A stretch of DNA of 64,000 nt from Ensifer sp. MPMI2T (GTDB lineage Bacteria > Pseudomonadota > Alphaproteobacteria > Rhizobiales > Rhizobiaceae): positions 56,003-120,002 of the forward strand of contig NZ_SRXN01000021.1 of assembly GCF_004827385.1 (NCBI RefSeq), in the 5' to 3' direction. A model generated the notes under the pieces. It was given only the letters and a program-made list of their open reading frames with translations, was not told the DNA's origin and did no database searches. A program made the position numbers and the translations under genes. How positions within the stretch are numbered: position 1 is the stretch's first letter; each line of letters begins with the position of its first letter. This document shows positions 53,189-61,474 of the stretch, in pieces.

Positions 53189-53836
53189 TCATTCGTCGAA
53201 GGGGGCGTTCAGGATGAGATCCACTACCGAGGGAGCTTTGTAGCCCTGAACAAACCGCTCGCCGAAATCACGCGCGAAGTTGTCATAGGTTGTCTGCGGG
53301 TTCTTCTCGACGATGCAGCAAAAGCACTTCGTCATCTTTTGCTTCACTCCCAGCCTGGGAAATTCCGAGACGATTCTTGCCATCTCGGCCGGGGGAAGAG
53401 CATCGTAGCGCCAACCGATGACATCGAGTCCGATCCCCGCGGTGCAGAGCGCGACCTCCGGCTCCTTGTACAGGCCGATCGAAGGCGTCGAGTTGAGAGC
53501 GACGCTGTCCCAGATCAATTGCGCGCGCCGACCATCGACCCCGCTCTGCGTCGCGAACGTTCGTGCAAGATCCGCCCCTTCCACCTCGAAACGGCGTGGT
53601 CCCGCGAATCTTTCGTTCAGCGTGATATCGTGCAGTAGCGTCCCAACTGCAACGACCTCCGCATCGTGCACAACGCCTTCGATCTGCCCGAGCCGCGCCG
53701 CGAACAGCCAGGAGCGCACCACGTGGTTGAATAGATAGGGCTCACATTTGTCGCGCGCGTATCCGATCGCATGGTTTACGAGCGGCGTATCGGGGACGGA
53801 CACCCCTGCGAGCATCCGACTGGCATTTTCGGTCAT
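53189..53836 (-). CDS. HD-domain protein
   Basis: A 215-residue metal-dependent phosphohydrolase-like protein. The HD pair is in GTLLHDITLNERF; upstream His residues in LFNHVVRSWLFAARLG complete the usual H...HD...D site. C-terminal helices include KMTKCFCCIVEKNPQTTYDNFARDFGERFVQGYKAPSVVDLILNAPF. Proteins of this size and layout are often annotated as cyanamide hydratase or HD domain-containing proteins. Probably cytoplasmic. The start ATG at 53836 was taken from the family-typical length. Confidence 0.82.
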   Translation of the reverse strand: MTENASRMLAGVSVPDTPLVNHAIGYARDKCEPYLFNHVVRSWLFAARLGQIEGVVHDAEVVAVGTLLHDITLNERFAGPRRFEVEGADLARTFATQSGVDGRRAQLIWDSVALNSTPSIGLYKEPEVALCTAGIGLDVIGWRYDALPPAEMARIVSEFPRLGVKQKMTKCFCCIVEKNPQTTYDNFARDFGERFVQGYKAPSVVDLILNAPFDE

Positions 53837-53895
53837 GGTTTAGCTCCGGTTCTTGTTGGGGAAGCGCCTGCTGGTGCGAAAAGCAGCCCGGTGCG

Positions 53896-54001
53896 TCACT
53901 TCGGATCCGGCATCGTCAGCGCCTTCTCGTCGGTATTGACAACGAACACCGGCAGCAGCTTGGACGGCTGCGTAACGCCGGCGCTCACGCCCGGCAATTC
54001 C
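53896..54001 (-). pseudogene. C-terminal relic of a cupin gene
   Basis: The minus strand encodes ELPGVSAGVTQPSKLLPVFVVNTDEKALTMPDPK before a stop at 53896, closely resembling the end of the cupin at 56037 (SDTKPAKLLAVFVVNTDEAELTTPAKAK). Nothing of the N-terminal two thirds remains. Confidence 0.7.
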
Positions 54002-54017
54002 TGTGAAGCTCTCGGGA

Positions 54018-54047
54018 CAGGAGCCGGCGCCGGCGCGCCGGCTCCTG
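54018..54047 (-). terminator. Strong stem-loop after the hydrolase gene
   Basis: A perfect 13-bp GC-rich stem (left arm 54018-54030, right arm 54035-54047) with loop CGGC lies directly after the stop at 54053. No T run follows, so it may stabilise the transcript end rather than act as a full intrinsic terminator. Confidence 0.6.
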
Positions 54048-54052
54048 GTGAC

Positions 54053-55045
54053 TCAGCCCTTCACGAAAGCGAGGAGGTCCGCGTTCACCACATCGGCATG
54101 GGTGGTGCACATGCCGTGCGGGAATTTCTCGTAGACCTTCAGTGTGCTGTTCTTCAGGAGCTTTGCCGACAGCAGCGCAGAGTCGGCAATCGGCACGATC
54201 TGATCGTCGTCGCCGTGCATGACCAGGGTCGGCACGGTGATGATCTTTAGGTCTTCTGTGAAATCGGTCTCTGAGAAGGCCTTGATCCCATCATAATGGG
54301 CCTTGGCGCCGCCCATCATGCCCTGGCGCCACCAATTATTGATAACGGCTTGGATTGGTTGCGCCCCGGGCCGATTGAAGCCGTAGAAGGGACCTGACGG
54401 CAGATCAACGTAGAATTTGGACCGGTTGTCGGCGAGCGCCTTGCGCAGACCGTCGAATACCTCGATCGGCAAACCTCCCGGGTTAGCTGCCGTCTTCACC
54501 ATGATCGGCGGAACCGCACCGATGATAATGAGCTTGGCGACCCTGCCCTGCGGCTGCCCATACTTCGCAACGTAGTGCGTCGCCTCGCCGCCGCCGGTGG
54601 AGTGGCCGATATGCACGACGTTCCTAAGGTCGAGGTGCTCGACGACCGCCGCAGCATCCGCGGCATAATGGTCCATGTCATGGCCCTCGCTCACCTGTGC
54701 CGAGCGCCCGTGCCCACGCCGGTCGTGTGCAACGACGCGATAGCCGTTCTGCAGGAAGAACAGCATCTGCGTGTCCCAGTCGTCCGACGACAGTGGCCAA
54801 CCATGGTGGAACATGATGGGCTGGGCGGTCTTCGGACCCCAGTCCTTGTAGAAAATCTCGACGCCGTCGCCTGTAGTAATGGTGGCCATGCTTTGGTTCC
54901 TTTCGGAGGTTGGACGTTGGACTGTGATTGATTGCGCTGCGGCCGGCCAGCTCGGAAGCATCGCCAGCGTGGTCGCGCTAAGCCCGATGGCAAGCAGATC
55001 GCGACGACCGAGATCGACCGGTTTATGTGGCTTTATGTCTGTCAT
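54053..55045 (-). CDS. Tat-exported alpha/beta hydrolase (chloroperoxidase/esterase-like)
   Basis: A 330-residue protein. The N-terminus has a twin-arginine signal ([26 protein letters not shown]). The mature enzyme is a non-heme chloroperoxidase-type hydrolase: [51 protein letters not shown], nucleophile Ser in GHSTGG, Asp in [12 protein letters not shown], and His in [12 protein letters not shown]. Such enzymes are esterases or perhydrolases. The start ATG at 55045 keeps the Tat signal; a shorter start (MATITTGDG) would make a cytoplasmic form. Upstream lies a relic of an hxlR leader, suggesting it was once divergent from such a regulator. Confidence 0.9.
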   Translation of the reverse strand: MTDIKPHKPVDLGRRDLLAIGLSATTLAMLPSWPAAAQSITVQRPTSERNQSMATITTGDGVEIFYKDWGPKTAQPIMFHHGWPLSSDDWDTQMLFFLQNGYRVVAHDRRGHGRSAQVSEGHDMDHYAADAAAVVEHLDLRNVVHIGHSTGGGEATHYVAKYGQPQGRVAKLIIIGAVPPIMVKTAANPGGLPIEVFDGLRKALADNRSKFYVDLPSGPFYGFNRPGAQPIQAVINNWWRQGMMGGAKAHYDGIKAFSETDFTEDLKIITVPTLVMHGDDDQIVPIADSALLSAKLLKNSTLKVYEKFPHGMCTTHADVVNADLLAFVKG

Positions 55046-55330
55046 CGATCATTTTCCTTTTTTGCTTATGGTAGAACGACTGTTCTCCATTCGATTTCGC
55101 ATCGTCTGGTGGGATGACCGCTTTGTTCACCATTGCCTTCTTGCATGGCTGCAACCAGCGATCGCCGGCCTCGGCTACGGCTACAGAATCCTACCAGCTA
55201 GACTGAAGTTATTTGTCGAACAGAAGGTACTCGACTCGCCCTATTCCGGGACAAGTCGCCTTTATACATTGACTATATTCATGAAATTTGCTGCCCCCGC
55301 TGCGGTACTTCAATATTTGCTGCAACGCAG

Positions 55331-55372
55331 CAAGTAGGATGGATTTTATGACCTAGTCTGAAGAATCAGACC
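55331..55372 (+). pseudogene. Relic of an hxlR leader and start
   Basis: Forty-two bases match the hxlR upstream region at 52729-52770 at 37 of 42 positions. The ATG of that gene is CTG here, and the coding match ends after about five codons. The remnant stands in the same divergent position upstream of the alpha/beta hydrolase. Confidence 0.75.
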
Positions 55373-55467
55373 GCCCCCCAGCGCAGGGCCTCCACCCTTC
55401 TCAAGCGATCACTCCGAAGCAGATAGTGGCTGGGCGGCTGTCGCGATCGACCCGTTGCATTCGCCTG

Positions 55468-55492
55468 GGCGGGCGATAAAGGCGCGCCCGCC
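55468..55492 (-). terminator. Stem-loop after the DoxX gene
   Basis: GGCGGGCG (55468-55475) and CGCCCGCC (55485-55492) form an 8-bp stem with a nine-base loop, 40 bases beyond the DoxX stop codon. A candidate terminator; no T run on the correct side. Confidence 0.45.
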
Positions 55493-55531
55493 AAGGTTAT
55501 TCCCATTGGTTGCCTCAGGCTCGATGTCAGT

Positions 55532-55948
55532 CTACGCCAAAACGACCGCTTCCAAGGCGACGATCTGCAGCAGCCCGCCAGCCATGGCCACATTTTTCCA
55601 GAAGTGCAGGAATTCGTTCTGGTTCGAGAAATCGCTGTGGAAGATGAGGGCTGTCGCCAGACTGAAGAGCGCGAGCACAAGCCCGACGAGCCGGGTCTTG
55701 TAACCGGCGATCAAAGCGAGACCTCCCAAAATTTCCAGCGCAATCGCAGCGAACAGCGCGACCACAGGTAGGGGCAAGCCGAATGCGGAGATGTAGCCGA
55801 GATAAGACTCCGGGTTTATGATTTTGGCGATGCCAGACAGGAGGAAAATGGGGCTGATGAGAATGCGGCCGCTCAGAGCTGCGATTGCGGAATAGGCAGT
55901 CGAGGCGGCACTAATCCGGCCCACAGAGATGTTGCTGATGGTGTTCAT
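55532..55948 (-). CDS. DoxX family membrane protein
   Basis: A 138-residue protein with four membrane helices: LSGRILISPIFLLSGIAKI, LPLPVVALFAAIALEILGGLALIAG, RLVGLVLALFSLATALIFH and AMAGGLLQIVALEAVVLA. The opening FLLSGIAKIINPESYLGYI is typical of DoxX/SURF4-like proteins. These are often associated with redox balance or quinone-linked processes but have no confirmed enzyme activity. ATG 55948 has AAAGGA upstream. It is one of a set of redox and detoxification genes on this strand. Confidence 0.87.
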   Translation of the reverse strand: MNTISNISVGRISAASTAYSAIAALSGRILISPIFLLSGIAKIINPESYLGYISAFGLPLPVVALFAAIALEILGGLALIAGYKTRLVGLVLALFSLATALIFHSDFSNQNEFLHFWKNVAMAGGLLQIVALEAVVLA

Positions 55949-56036
55949 TGTCTTGGTCCTTTCGATGAGCGCGAACATTAGTCGTTGCGCCACTGCTATG
56001 AGTGAGGTCAGGTTGACGGTAGGCTGGAATGCCTGG

Positions 56037-56426
56037 TCATTTGGCTTTGGCCGGCGTCGTGAGTTCGGCCTCATCGGTGTTGACGACGAACACCGCCAGA
56101 AGCTTTGCAGGTTTGGTATCGCTGCCGTTGGCGCTTATGTTGTGGAAGTCGCCTGGCAGTTCGGTGAAGTTCTCGCCCTTTTGTATTTGCGGATCGGGCC
56201 GCCATTGATCTGGCCGACGACGGTCCCCTCGAGGACGGTCGCATTCGTATTCGACCAGAACGCCTTTCACACTCTTGCCCGGTACGTCAGGCAATTCGTG
56301 CTGGTAAACGAGCGTCACCTTCACTCCCCTGGCCTTATGCGAATGGCTGTCAGCCATTGCCGGAAATGTGAAGGCTGTGCTGACGAGGATAGCAGTCGCC
56401 GCGATCAGCGCGCGTACAGGGTACAT
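56037..56426 (-). pseudogene. Exported cupin with deleted metal-binding motif
   Basis: A 129-residue frame with signal peptide MYPVRALIAATAILVSTAFTFPAMAD, then KVTLVYQHELPDVPGKSVKGVLVEY, and a normal end (LPGDFHNISANGSDTKPAKLLAVFVVNTDE). The middle (ECDRPRGDRRRPDQWRPDPQIQ) is out of frame: the shifted reading gives NATVLEGTVVGQINGGPIRKYK, the expected cupin strand. The usual GxxxPxHxHxxxxF segment is missing. So a deletion removed the metal-binding histidines and shifted the frame, and a second indel restored it. A protein of near-normal length could still be made, but not a working cupin. Confidence 0.72.
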
Positions 56427-56460
56427 GACAACGTCTCCTTGTTAAGTCTAGTGATAGAGG

Positions 56461-57225
56461 TCAGTGGTTCGTGGATTGCGAGGACAGCCAGCCGTCGAAT
56501 TCGATTGCACCCAGTCGATGTTGCCCGATCGGCACCAGCGACAGGTCTTCGACGGACCCGCCGAAGTAATCGGCGTTTGGGTTACGCCGCACGGGACGGC
56601 TGTCGTGGCGGCCACGGAGATATCGATCGACCATGCGGTCGAATGGCCCGCGCTCCAGGCCGCCAACTTCAACGATGCCGTTAATGGGAGCGCCTGTGGC
56701 TACACCGGCCAGGATCGATGCAACGTCTTCCGCCGCAATGGGCTGGAACTGGCCACCGGAAAGCGCAACGTGTCCCCCGACAGTATAGGCGTCGGCGATC
56801 GTGCCGAGAAATTCGAAGAACTGGGTCGACCGCACGATTGTGTACGGCAGATCGGCGGATGCGACGATCTGCTCCTGAAGCAGCTTCCCCTGGAAATACC
56901 CATTGCCCGGCATGCGGTCGACGCCGACGATCGACAGGACCACGTGATGATTGACGCCGGCAGCACGAGCAGCCTCGGTCAGGTTGTGTCCCGATGCCTC
57001 GAAGAAGCGGCGAACTTCGCCCGGGTCGAATGACATCGCGTTGCTCACATCGATGACGATATCGGCGCCTTTAAGCACGTCCGCGAGACCGTCGCCGGTC
57101 ACTGTATTGACGCCTGTTGCCGGAGCAGCAGCAACAACATCATGCCCGGCCTGCGCCAGCAATCTTGAAATCTTGGAACCGATGAAGCCGGTCCCGCCGA
57201 TAACGACGATCTTCTGCTTGCCCAT
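56461..57225 (-). CDS. NAD(P)-binding atypical SDR (NmrA-like)
   Basis: A 254-residue protein: KIVVIGGTGFIGSKISRLLAQAGHDVVAAAP (GxxGxxG), DIVIDVSNAMSFDPGEVRRFFEASGHNLTEAARAAGVNHHVVLSIVGVDRM, YFQGKLLQEQIVASADLPYTIVRSTQFFEF. This is the atypical-5 SDR/NmrA group that binds NAD(P) and often works as a redox sensor or reductase. ATG 57225 follows AGGAGAAGAAA. It is upstream of the cupin and DoxX genes on the same strand, so a common transcript is possible. Confidence 0.9.
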   Translation of the reverse strand: MGKQKIVVIGGTGFIGSKISRLLAQAGHDVVAAAPATGVNTVTGDGLADVLKGADIVIDVSNAMSFDPGEVRRFFEASGHNLTEAARAAGVNHHVVLSIVGVDRMPGNGYFQGKLLQEQIVASADLPYTIVRSTQFFEFLGTIADAYTVGGHVALSGGQFQPIAAEDVASILAGVATGAPINGIVEVGGLERGPFDRMVDRYLRGRHDSRPVRRNPNADYFGGSVEDLSLVPIGQHRLGAIEFDGWLSSQSTNH

Positions 57226-57406
57226 TTTCTTCTCCTATTTCCGTTCGGCGTTGAAGATGAGAAGTTTTTATCGGCAAAGGAAAACTGGCTCTGTCTTGCG
57301 GTTGCGATCGTTGTCGTGAAATTACGATGTTCTGCGTAAGAGATAGCGATAGCGTGTGTGCCGGTTGGCGAAGGGGATAGGGGCGAGAAATTAAGGGCTA
57401 GAACGA

Positions 57407-57706
57407 ATGGCAGAAACGAATGACGCAGCTCTACGGAGCTACTTTCAGGAAGGCGATCGTTGGGAACAGGAGATCGTCAAAAAAGCCAAGCGATCGCGCT
57501 CGCTCGCGTGGTTCGTCACATTGATTTTCGGCGCGATTACCCTGCTGTCGCTGACCGCATTGGTGATGCTCGTTCCGCTGAAGAGCTTTGAGCCCTACAT
57601 CGTCGAGGTCGATAAGAACACCGGCTATATGGAGGTGAAGACCGGCCTAACCAGGTCTGCCAAGCTGACCGACCAACAGGCGGTCACCCAGGCGAACGTC
57701 GTGCGC
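57407..57706 (+). pseudogene. virB8: virB8, 5' part (split by inversion)
   Basis: One hundred residues of a VirB8 inner-membrane protein: a cytoplasmic stretch AETNDAALRSYFQEGDRWEQEIVKKAKRSR, a membrane helix LAWFVTLIFGAITLLSLTALVMLVP and the start of the periplasmic domain KSFEPYIVEVDKNTGYMEVKTGL, QQAVTQANVVR. A stop follows at once at 57707 because the next 508 bp are inverted. The remaining 131 residues are on the other strand at 57819-58214. VirB8 nucleates the type IV secretion channel. Confidence 0.9.
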
Positions 57707-57822
57707 TAGACGACGCTGGTTACGCGCGAATCGAGGCTGCCCGGGAGAGGTGCCTGCGCAGCATGGGCGTGAGTCATCATCGCGGCCGCGCAGGCCGCGG
57801 AAAGCAGGAGGCGTTTGATCAT
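57707..57822 (-). pseudogene. virB9: virB9, 5' part (in inverted segment)
   Basis: From an ATG at 57822, overlapping the virB8 stop, the minus strand reads a signal peptide and mature start: MIKRLLLSAACAAAMMTHAHA, then AQAPLPGSLDSRVTSVV, and runs out at 57707. It is the missing N-terminus of the VirB9 encoded from 58215 on the other strand. Confidence 0.88.
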
Positions 57823-58214
57823 TCCTCACCTCCGGGCGTAACCGTTTCTTGATCGCGACGGTAGTTGTAGACCTGGAAGCCCAAGGGGTTCTCAAAGCGC
57901 CATTCGTTGGTCGCCGGCGTGTCCGTATAGCGATAGCGAACGACCGAAATGTAGTGACGGACGATGGAATCCGTGTCCGATTTTTCGGTTGTCGAAAACC
58001 GGACCAAGGCCGTGCTCGCATTGGAGAAGGTGACGGACTTGATGTCGACCGTTACCTTCTTGTTCTTGCCGAGGACCTTTGCGGGATTGTTGGGATTTGC
58101 CGCACTGTAAAGCTCCTGCAGCTCGCGGGCCGCATCATCAGTAGAGAGCAGGGCGGCGATGCCGAAATTCTGCTCGATCGCGAAGGGGTCGTAGCCTTCG
58201 CGAGATCGGATATA
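57819..58214 (-). pseudogene. virB8: virB8, 3' part (in inverted segment)
   Basis: The minus strand encodes YIRSREGYDPFAIEQNFGIAALLSTDDAARELQELYSAANPNNPAKVLGKNKKVTVDIKSVTFSNASTALVRFSTTEKS, then SVVRYRYTDTPATNEWRFENPLGFQVYNYRRDQETVTPGGEE and stop. This is the periplasmic core of VirB8, normal in sequence. It has lost its own start and membrane anchor because of the inversion. Confidence 0.9.
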
Positions 58215-58911
58215 TCAGTCCAATAACGTGGTGAAGGTCTCTGCCACCTACGGCATCTCCACCATGATCATCTTTGATGAGGACGAAAAGTTCGAAACGA
58301 TCTCGCTTGGCGACACCGACAGTTGGCAGGTTGCCCCTTCCGAGAAGGGCAACATTCTGTTCGTGAAGCCGATCGCAAAGAACGTCGCCACCAACATGAA
58401 TGTCGTGACCAGCAAGAGAATCTATTTCCTCGAGCTCAACGACCATGCTCCGTCCGATGGCAAGCAGGTGTTCGGGATCCGTTTCGTCTATCCGGAGAAG
58501 GATCTAAATGCCGCGCTCCGCAAGGAAGCTGAGTATCGGGCTGCAAACCCGAACATGTCGAATGTCGATAAGGCCAACGTCAACATCGACTATTCGTTTT
58601 CCGGTGACCCAGCGTTGAAGCCCTTGGTGATCTTCGACGACGGGAAAAAGACCTTTTTCAAGTTCGGCAGCCGGGTGGTGCCGGCGATTTTTGCCGTCCA
58701 GGCCGACTTTTCCGAGACGCTGCGCAATTTCCGGAAGGAGGGCGAATACATCGTCGTCGATGGTGTCGCGACGCAATACACGCTGCGCGAGGGCAATCAG
58801 TGGACCTGCATCTTTAACCTTCGCAAGCCCGATTTCGGCGCTCCGGATCCTGCCATTCTCGGTCCGGCTCCTGACACCAAGGCGACGAAACGCAGGAGGA
58901 GCGGCAACTAA
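58215..58911 (+). pseudogene. virB9: virB9, 3' part
   Basis: The frame lacks a native start; a GTG at 58228 is the first possible one. VirB9 sequence follows: NNVVKVSATYGISTMIIFDEDEKFETISLGDTDSWQVAP, LFVKPIAKNVATNMNVVTSKRIYFLEL, then KPLVIFDDGKKTFFKFGSRVVPAIFAV and the C-terminal domain EGEYIVVDGVATQYTLREGNQWTCIFNLRKPDF. VirB9 is the outer-membrane-core subunit; without its signal peptide it cannot be exported. Its stop overlaps the virB10 ATG by one base (TAATG). Confidence 0.9.
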
Positions 58912-60122
58912 TGAAGCGCAGCCCTGAACTTGAAGCCATGACGGCGGCCGATGAGACGGCCGTCAGCAACAGAAACGCTGGACGCAATCAAACCATCGGT
59001 ATGGCCGCCCTGCTCCTGGGGGGCGCTGTCGCCGCCTATTTCGTGCTTGCCACGGCAGGAGAAAAGCCGCGTGATGTCGTCGATAGCGACGAAGAGTTCC
59101 AGACGACGACCTTCCGGCCGCCGTCATTCGTCCGTGAGCAAGAAGAACCGAAGCCGGAGATAGAACCTGCAGTCATCAATCTGCCGCCGCCCCCTGAGCC
59201 GGTTCAAGAAACACCAGTTGATACAACCGAGTTCAAGGTTCCACCGCCACCAGAGGCCGTTGAAGCCACGCCCGAGATTGCGCCTGTCGAAGAGTTTCCC
59301 GAACGCTATAAGTCGGGGCTCATCTCGCTTGATCAGAAAGGCAATGGCAACGGCAACGGCGGTTTTCCAGGCGAAGACGAGTCCGGACTCAGCGTTGCCG
59401 GCGAAGACCGCAACAGCAAGTACCTCGCTGCGGCCTCGAGTCTCGCCGATCGAAGCGCAAAGGCGCGGCAGATCGAACGCATAGACGCCATGATACCGGA
59501 AGGAACGTTAATCCCCGGCATCCTCGAGACCGCGATCAACAGCGATCTTCCCGGCCAGATTCGTGCGATCACGTCGCAGGACGTCTATTCCTTTGACGGG
59601 CGGCGCGTCCTCATCCCGACTGGAACGCGCCTCATTGGCGAATACCAGTCCGAGATCACCCGCGGGCAAAAACGGATTTTTGTTATCTGGACCCGGCTCA
59701 TTCGAGAAGATGGCGTGTCGGTGCGCCTCAACTCCATCGGCACGGATAGCTTGGGGCGCTCGGGCTTGACCGGCCATGTCGACAACAAATGGCGCGAGCG
59801 GTTCGGCTCCGCAATTATGCTTTCGGTCGTCGGCGCCGGCGCTAGCTTCCTGACCGGCTACGGAAGCGACGAGGCGTTCGGCGACAACAACAGCGAGGCA
59901 CAACGTGGCGAGGAGCTCGCCCGCGAAACCATCGCCGAGACCTTCTCGGATATGGCGAACCAGGCCTTGAGCGAAAACCTGCGTATTCCTCCCACCATTA
60001 GCGTCAGCCAAGGCGAGCGGATCTTTGTCTACGTACGCCAGGACCTCGATTTCAGCGCCATGTATGACGACCCGGTCACCGAAGCGATGAAGGAGATTCA
60101 GCGTGAACGTCGCCGCAGGTAA
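58911..60122 (+). CDS. virB10: Type IV secretion protein VirB10
   Basis: A 403-residue protein, intact. Short cytoplasmic N-terminus, membrane helix TIGMAALLLGGAVAAYFVLA, a proline/glutamate-rich periplasmic stalk (VINLPPPPEPVQETP, KVPPPPEAVEATPEIAPVEEFPERYK), then the TrbI/VirB10 barrel domain: LIPGILETAINSDLPGQIRAITSQDVYSFDGRRVLIPTGTRLIGEYQSEI, the outer-membrane helices region and SQGERIFVYVRQDLDFSAMY. It spans the envelope as the energy-sensing core. Its flanking genes are broken, so it probably has no partners to assemble with. Confidence 0.93.
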   Translation: MKRSPELEAMTAADETAVSNRNAGRNQTIGMAALLLGGAVAAYFVLATAGEKPRDVVDSDEEFQTTTFRPPSFVREQEEPKPEIEPAVINLPPPPEPVQETPVDTTEFKVPPPPEAVEATPEIAPVEEFPERYKSGLISLDQKGNGNGNGGFPGEDESGLSVAGEDRNSKYLAAASSLADRSAKARQIERIDAMIPEGTLIPGILETAINSDLPGQIRAITSQDVYSFDGRRVLIPTGTRLIGEYQSEITRGQKRIFVIWTRLIREDGVSVRLNSIGTDSLGRSGLTGHVDNKWRERFGSAIMLSVVGAGASFLTGYGSDEAFGDNNSEAQRGEELARETIAETFSDMANQALSENLRIPPTISVSQGERIFVYVRQDLDFSAMYDDPVTEAMKEIQRERRRR

Positions 60123-60798
60123 CACCACTACGATCAGACGCGATCCCCATTATTTCCTCAACCGCGCTCTCGAACCGATCAGGGAATTTCTTGACGATCC
60201 GAGGGTGGTGGAAATCGCCGTCAACAAACCGGGTCATGTCTATGTGGAGCGGTTTGGCGCCGATTTCATGGAGCATCATCTCATCGACGCCCTGACGGGT
60301 GATGAAATCCAGAACATCGGCGAGCGTGTTGCGGCTGCGACGAACCAGTTCATCAGCCGCTCCAAGCCGATCCTCAGCGCCGCGCTTCCGACCGGCGAGC
60401 GTATCCAGATCGTCTTGCCGCCGGCGGCGCCCGAAGGTGGCGCGATCTCGATCCGCCAGCAGGTCGTCAATAACTTCACGCTCGAGGAGTATCGCGACAA
60501 CGGATCGCTCGAGAAGGTCTCTATCGCCGTCGGCGGCCTCAGCGACATTGATCGCGAGCTGATAGGGCATTTGCGCGCCAATCGGATTTACGATTTCATC
60601 CATACCGCCATCACCAAACGGGTCTCTATCCTGATCAGTGGAGGCACTTCCTCCGGCAAAACGACCTTCCTCAATGCCTGCTTGAAGAGCGTCGATCCGC
60701 ATGAGCGGATCATCACGCTCGAGGACACGCGAGAGCTCTTTCCGCCGCAAGCAAATGCCGTTCAGCCGCAACATAGCACTGAGCATTTTCGGAAATGA
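60103..60798 (+). pseudogene. virB11: virB11, truncated
   Basis: The N-terminal domain and start of the ATPase domain of VirB11 are present: YFLNRALEPIREFLDDPRVVEIAVNKPGHVYVERFG, ISIRQQVVNNFTLEEYR, then Walker A SGGTSSGKTTFLNACL and the Asp box HERIITLEDTRELFPPQANAV. Homology ends at about 60762, before Walker B, and the frame closes at 60798 after 231 codons instead of about 340. The start overlaps the virB10 3' end by 20 bases. The motor ATPase is therefore lost. Confidence 0.9.
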
Positions 60799-60813
60799 GA
60801 TTGGTGCTTCCCT

Positions 60814-60964
60814 GGCTACTGCTTCGGCATCCGCTCGGAGCGGCGGCTGTGCGAGGAAGTCCACCTGAACTTGGCCTATCGGTGGTTCTACCGGCTTGGC
60901 GTCGAGGGCGATGTGCCGGACCATTCGACCTACTCAAAGACGCGGCATGGGCGCTTCCGGAAAT
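60814..60964 (+). mobile_element. IS1182-like transposase scrap
   Basis: The plus strand reads GYCFGIRSERRLCEEVHLNLAYRWFYRLG and EGDVPDHSTYSKTRHGRFR, the start of an IS1182/IS5-type DDE transposase. Nothing of the catalytic remainder or of the element's ends was seen. It lies directly behind the virB11 truncation. Confidence 0.8.
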
Positions 60965-61034
60965 TCGCGTCAGGCATGGCCAAAGCCGCCTTAAATGAGG
61001 TTTGCAACGGTGACCTCGCTACAAGCGCCGAGTA

Positions 61035-61448
61035 CTAGCCTGCGTACAATCTCACCCAGTTTTGGTGAACCCAGCCTGACTTGCACGGCCCGGTATAAGG
61101 TTGTGTCGAATTCCACGGACGTGTGACGTTACAGTCGTGCCGCCGATTGGAGTAAACGATGCCAAGCCATTTGCCCTTCTCGGTACAGAGATAGACTTCT
61201 CCGCCGTTGTAAAGGCGATCAATTTCCGCATATTTGGGACCGGGCCCGCTTCTGACGGCGAGAAACCCATCGCCTGAAGGGTCGAGCCCCTCGACCACAC
61301 CGTTCGCGCCGCAGGCGTCGAAGTTGGGATCGGCTTCGATCACAACGGGAACCTGGGGCCGTCTGCCGGGCTCCTGGCTCCAGGAGTTGGTGGCTGCGCT
61401 GATCACGGCTATGGCCGTCAACATCGCGCTTGATCTTCGAACTAGCAT
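61035..61448 (-). CDS. Exported SH3-like protein, 137 residues
   Basis: Signal peptide MLVRRSSAMLTAIAVISAATNSWS, then VIEADPNFDACGANGVVEGLDPSGDGFLAVRSGPGPKYAEIDRLYNGGEVYLCTEKGKWLGIVY, which has the FLAVRSGPG...Y...LYNGG...KGKWLGIVY pattern of bacterial SH3 domains. C-terminal KSGWVHQNWVRLYAG. Cysteines may form disulfides. ATG 61448 lies just after a run of AAGG repeats. Last gene of a six-gene operon of small exported proteins beside the virB region. Confidence 0.8.
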   Translation of the reverse strand: MLVRRSSAMLTAIAVISAATNSWSQEPGRRPQVPVVIEADPNFDACGANGVVEGLDPSGDGFLAVRSGPGPKYAEIDRLYNGGEVYLCTEKGKWLGIVYSNRRHDCNVTRPWNSTQPYTGPCKSGWVHQNWVRLYAG

Positions 61449-61455
61449 TGAGTCT

Positions 61456-61474
61456 CCTTCCTTCCTTCCTTCCT
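61456..61474. repeat. Tetranucleotide repeat (CCTT) before the SH3 gene
   Basis: Four perfect CCTT units plus CCT lie between the stop of one exported-protein gene and the start of the next; on the coding strand they read AAGG repeats, next to the ribosome binding position (GGAGACTC before ATG). Slippage could alter the initiation region. Confidence 0.7.

Larger units (their letters stand above)
57707..58214. other. Inverted 508-bp segment splitting virB8 and virB9
   Basis: Reversing this segment rebuilds both genes exactly. virB8 continues VVR-YIRSREGYDPFAIEQNFG and ends in a TGA that overlaps the virB9 ATG (ATGA); virB9 then continues SRVTSVV-YQSNNVVKVSATYG with no lost or added base. The ends share only TA. 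No inverted repeats of useful length flank the segment, so the inversion is either a chance event or made by a recombinase needing a very short core. Confidence 0.88.

Noticed and set aside
54879..55337. A 152-residue plus-strand frame in front of the hydrolase
   Set aside because: It is antisense to the Tat signal region and lacks a family or good ribosome binding site.
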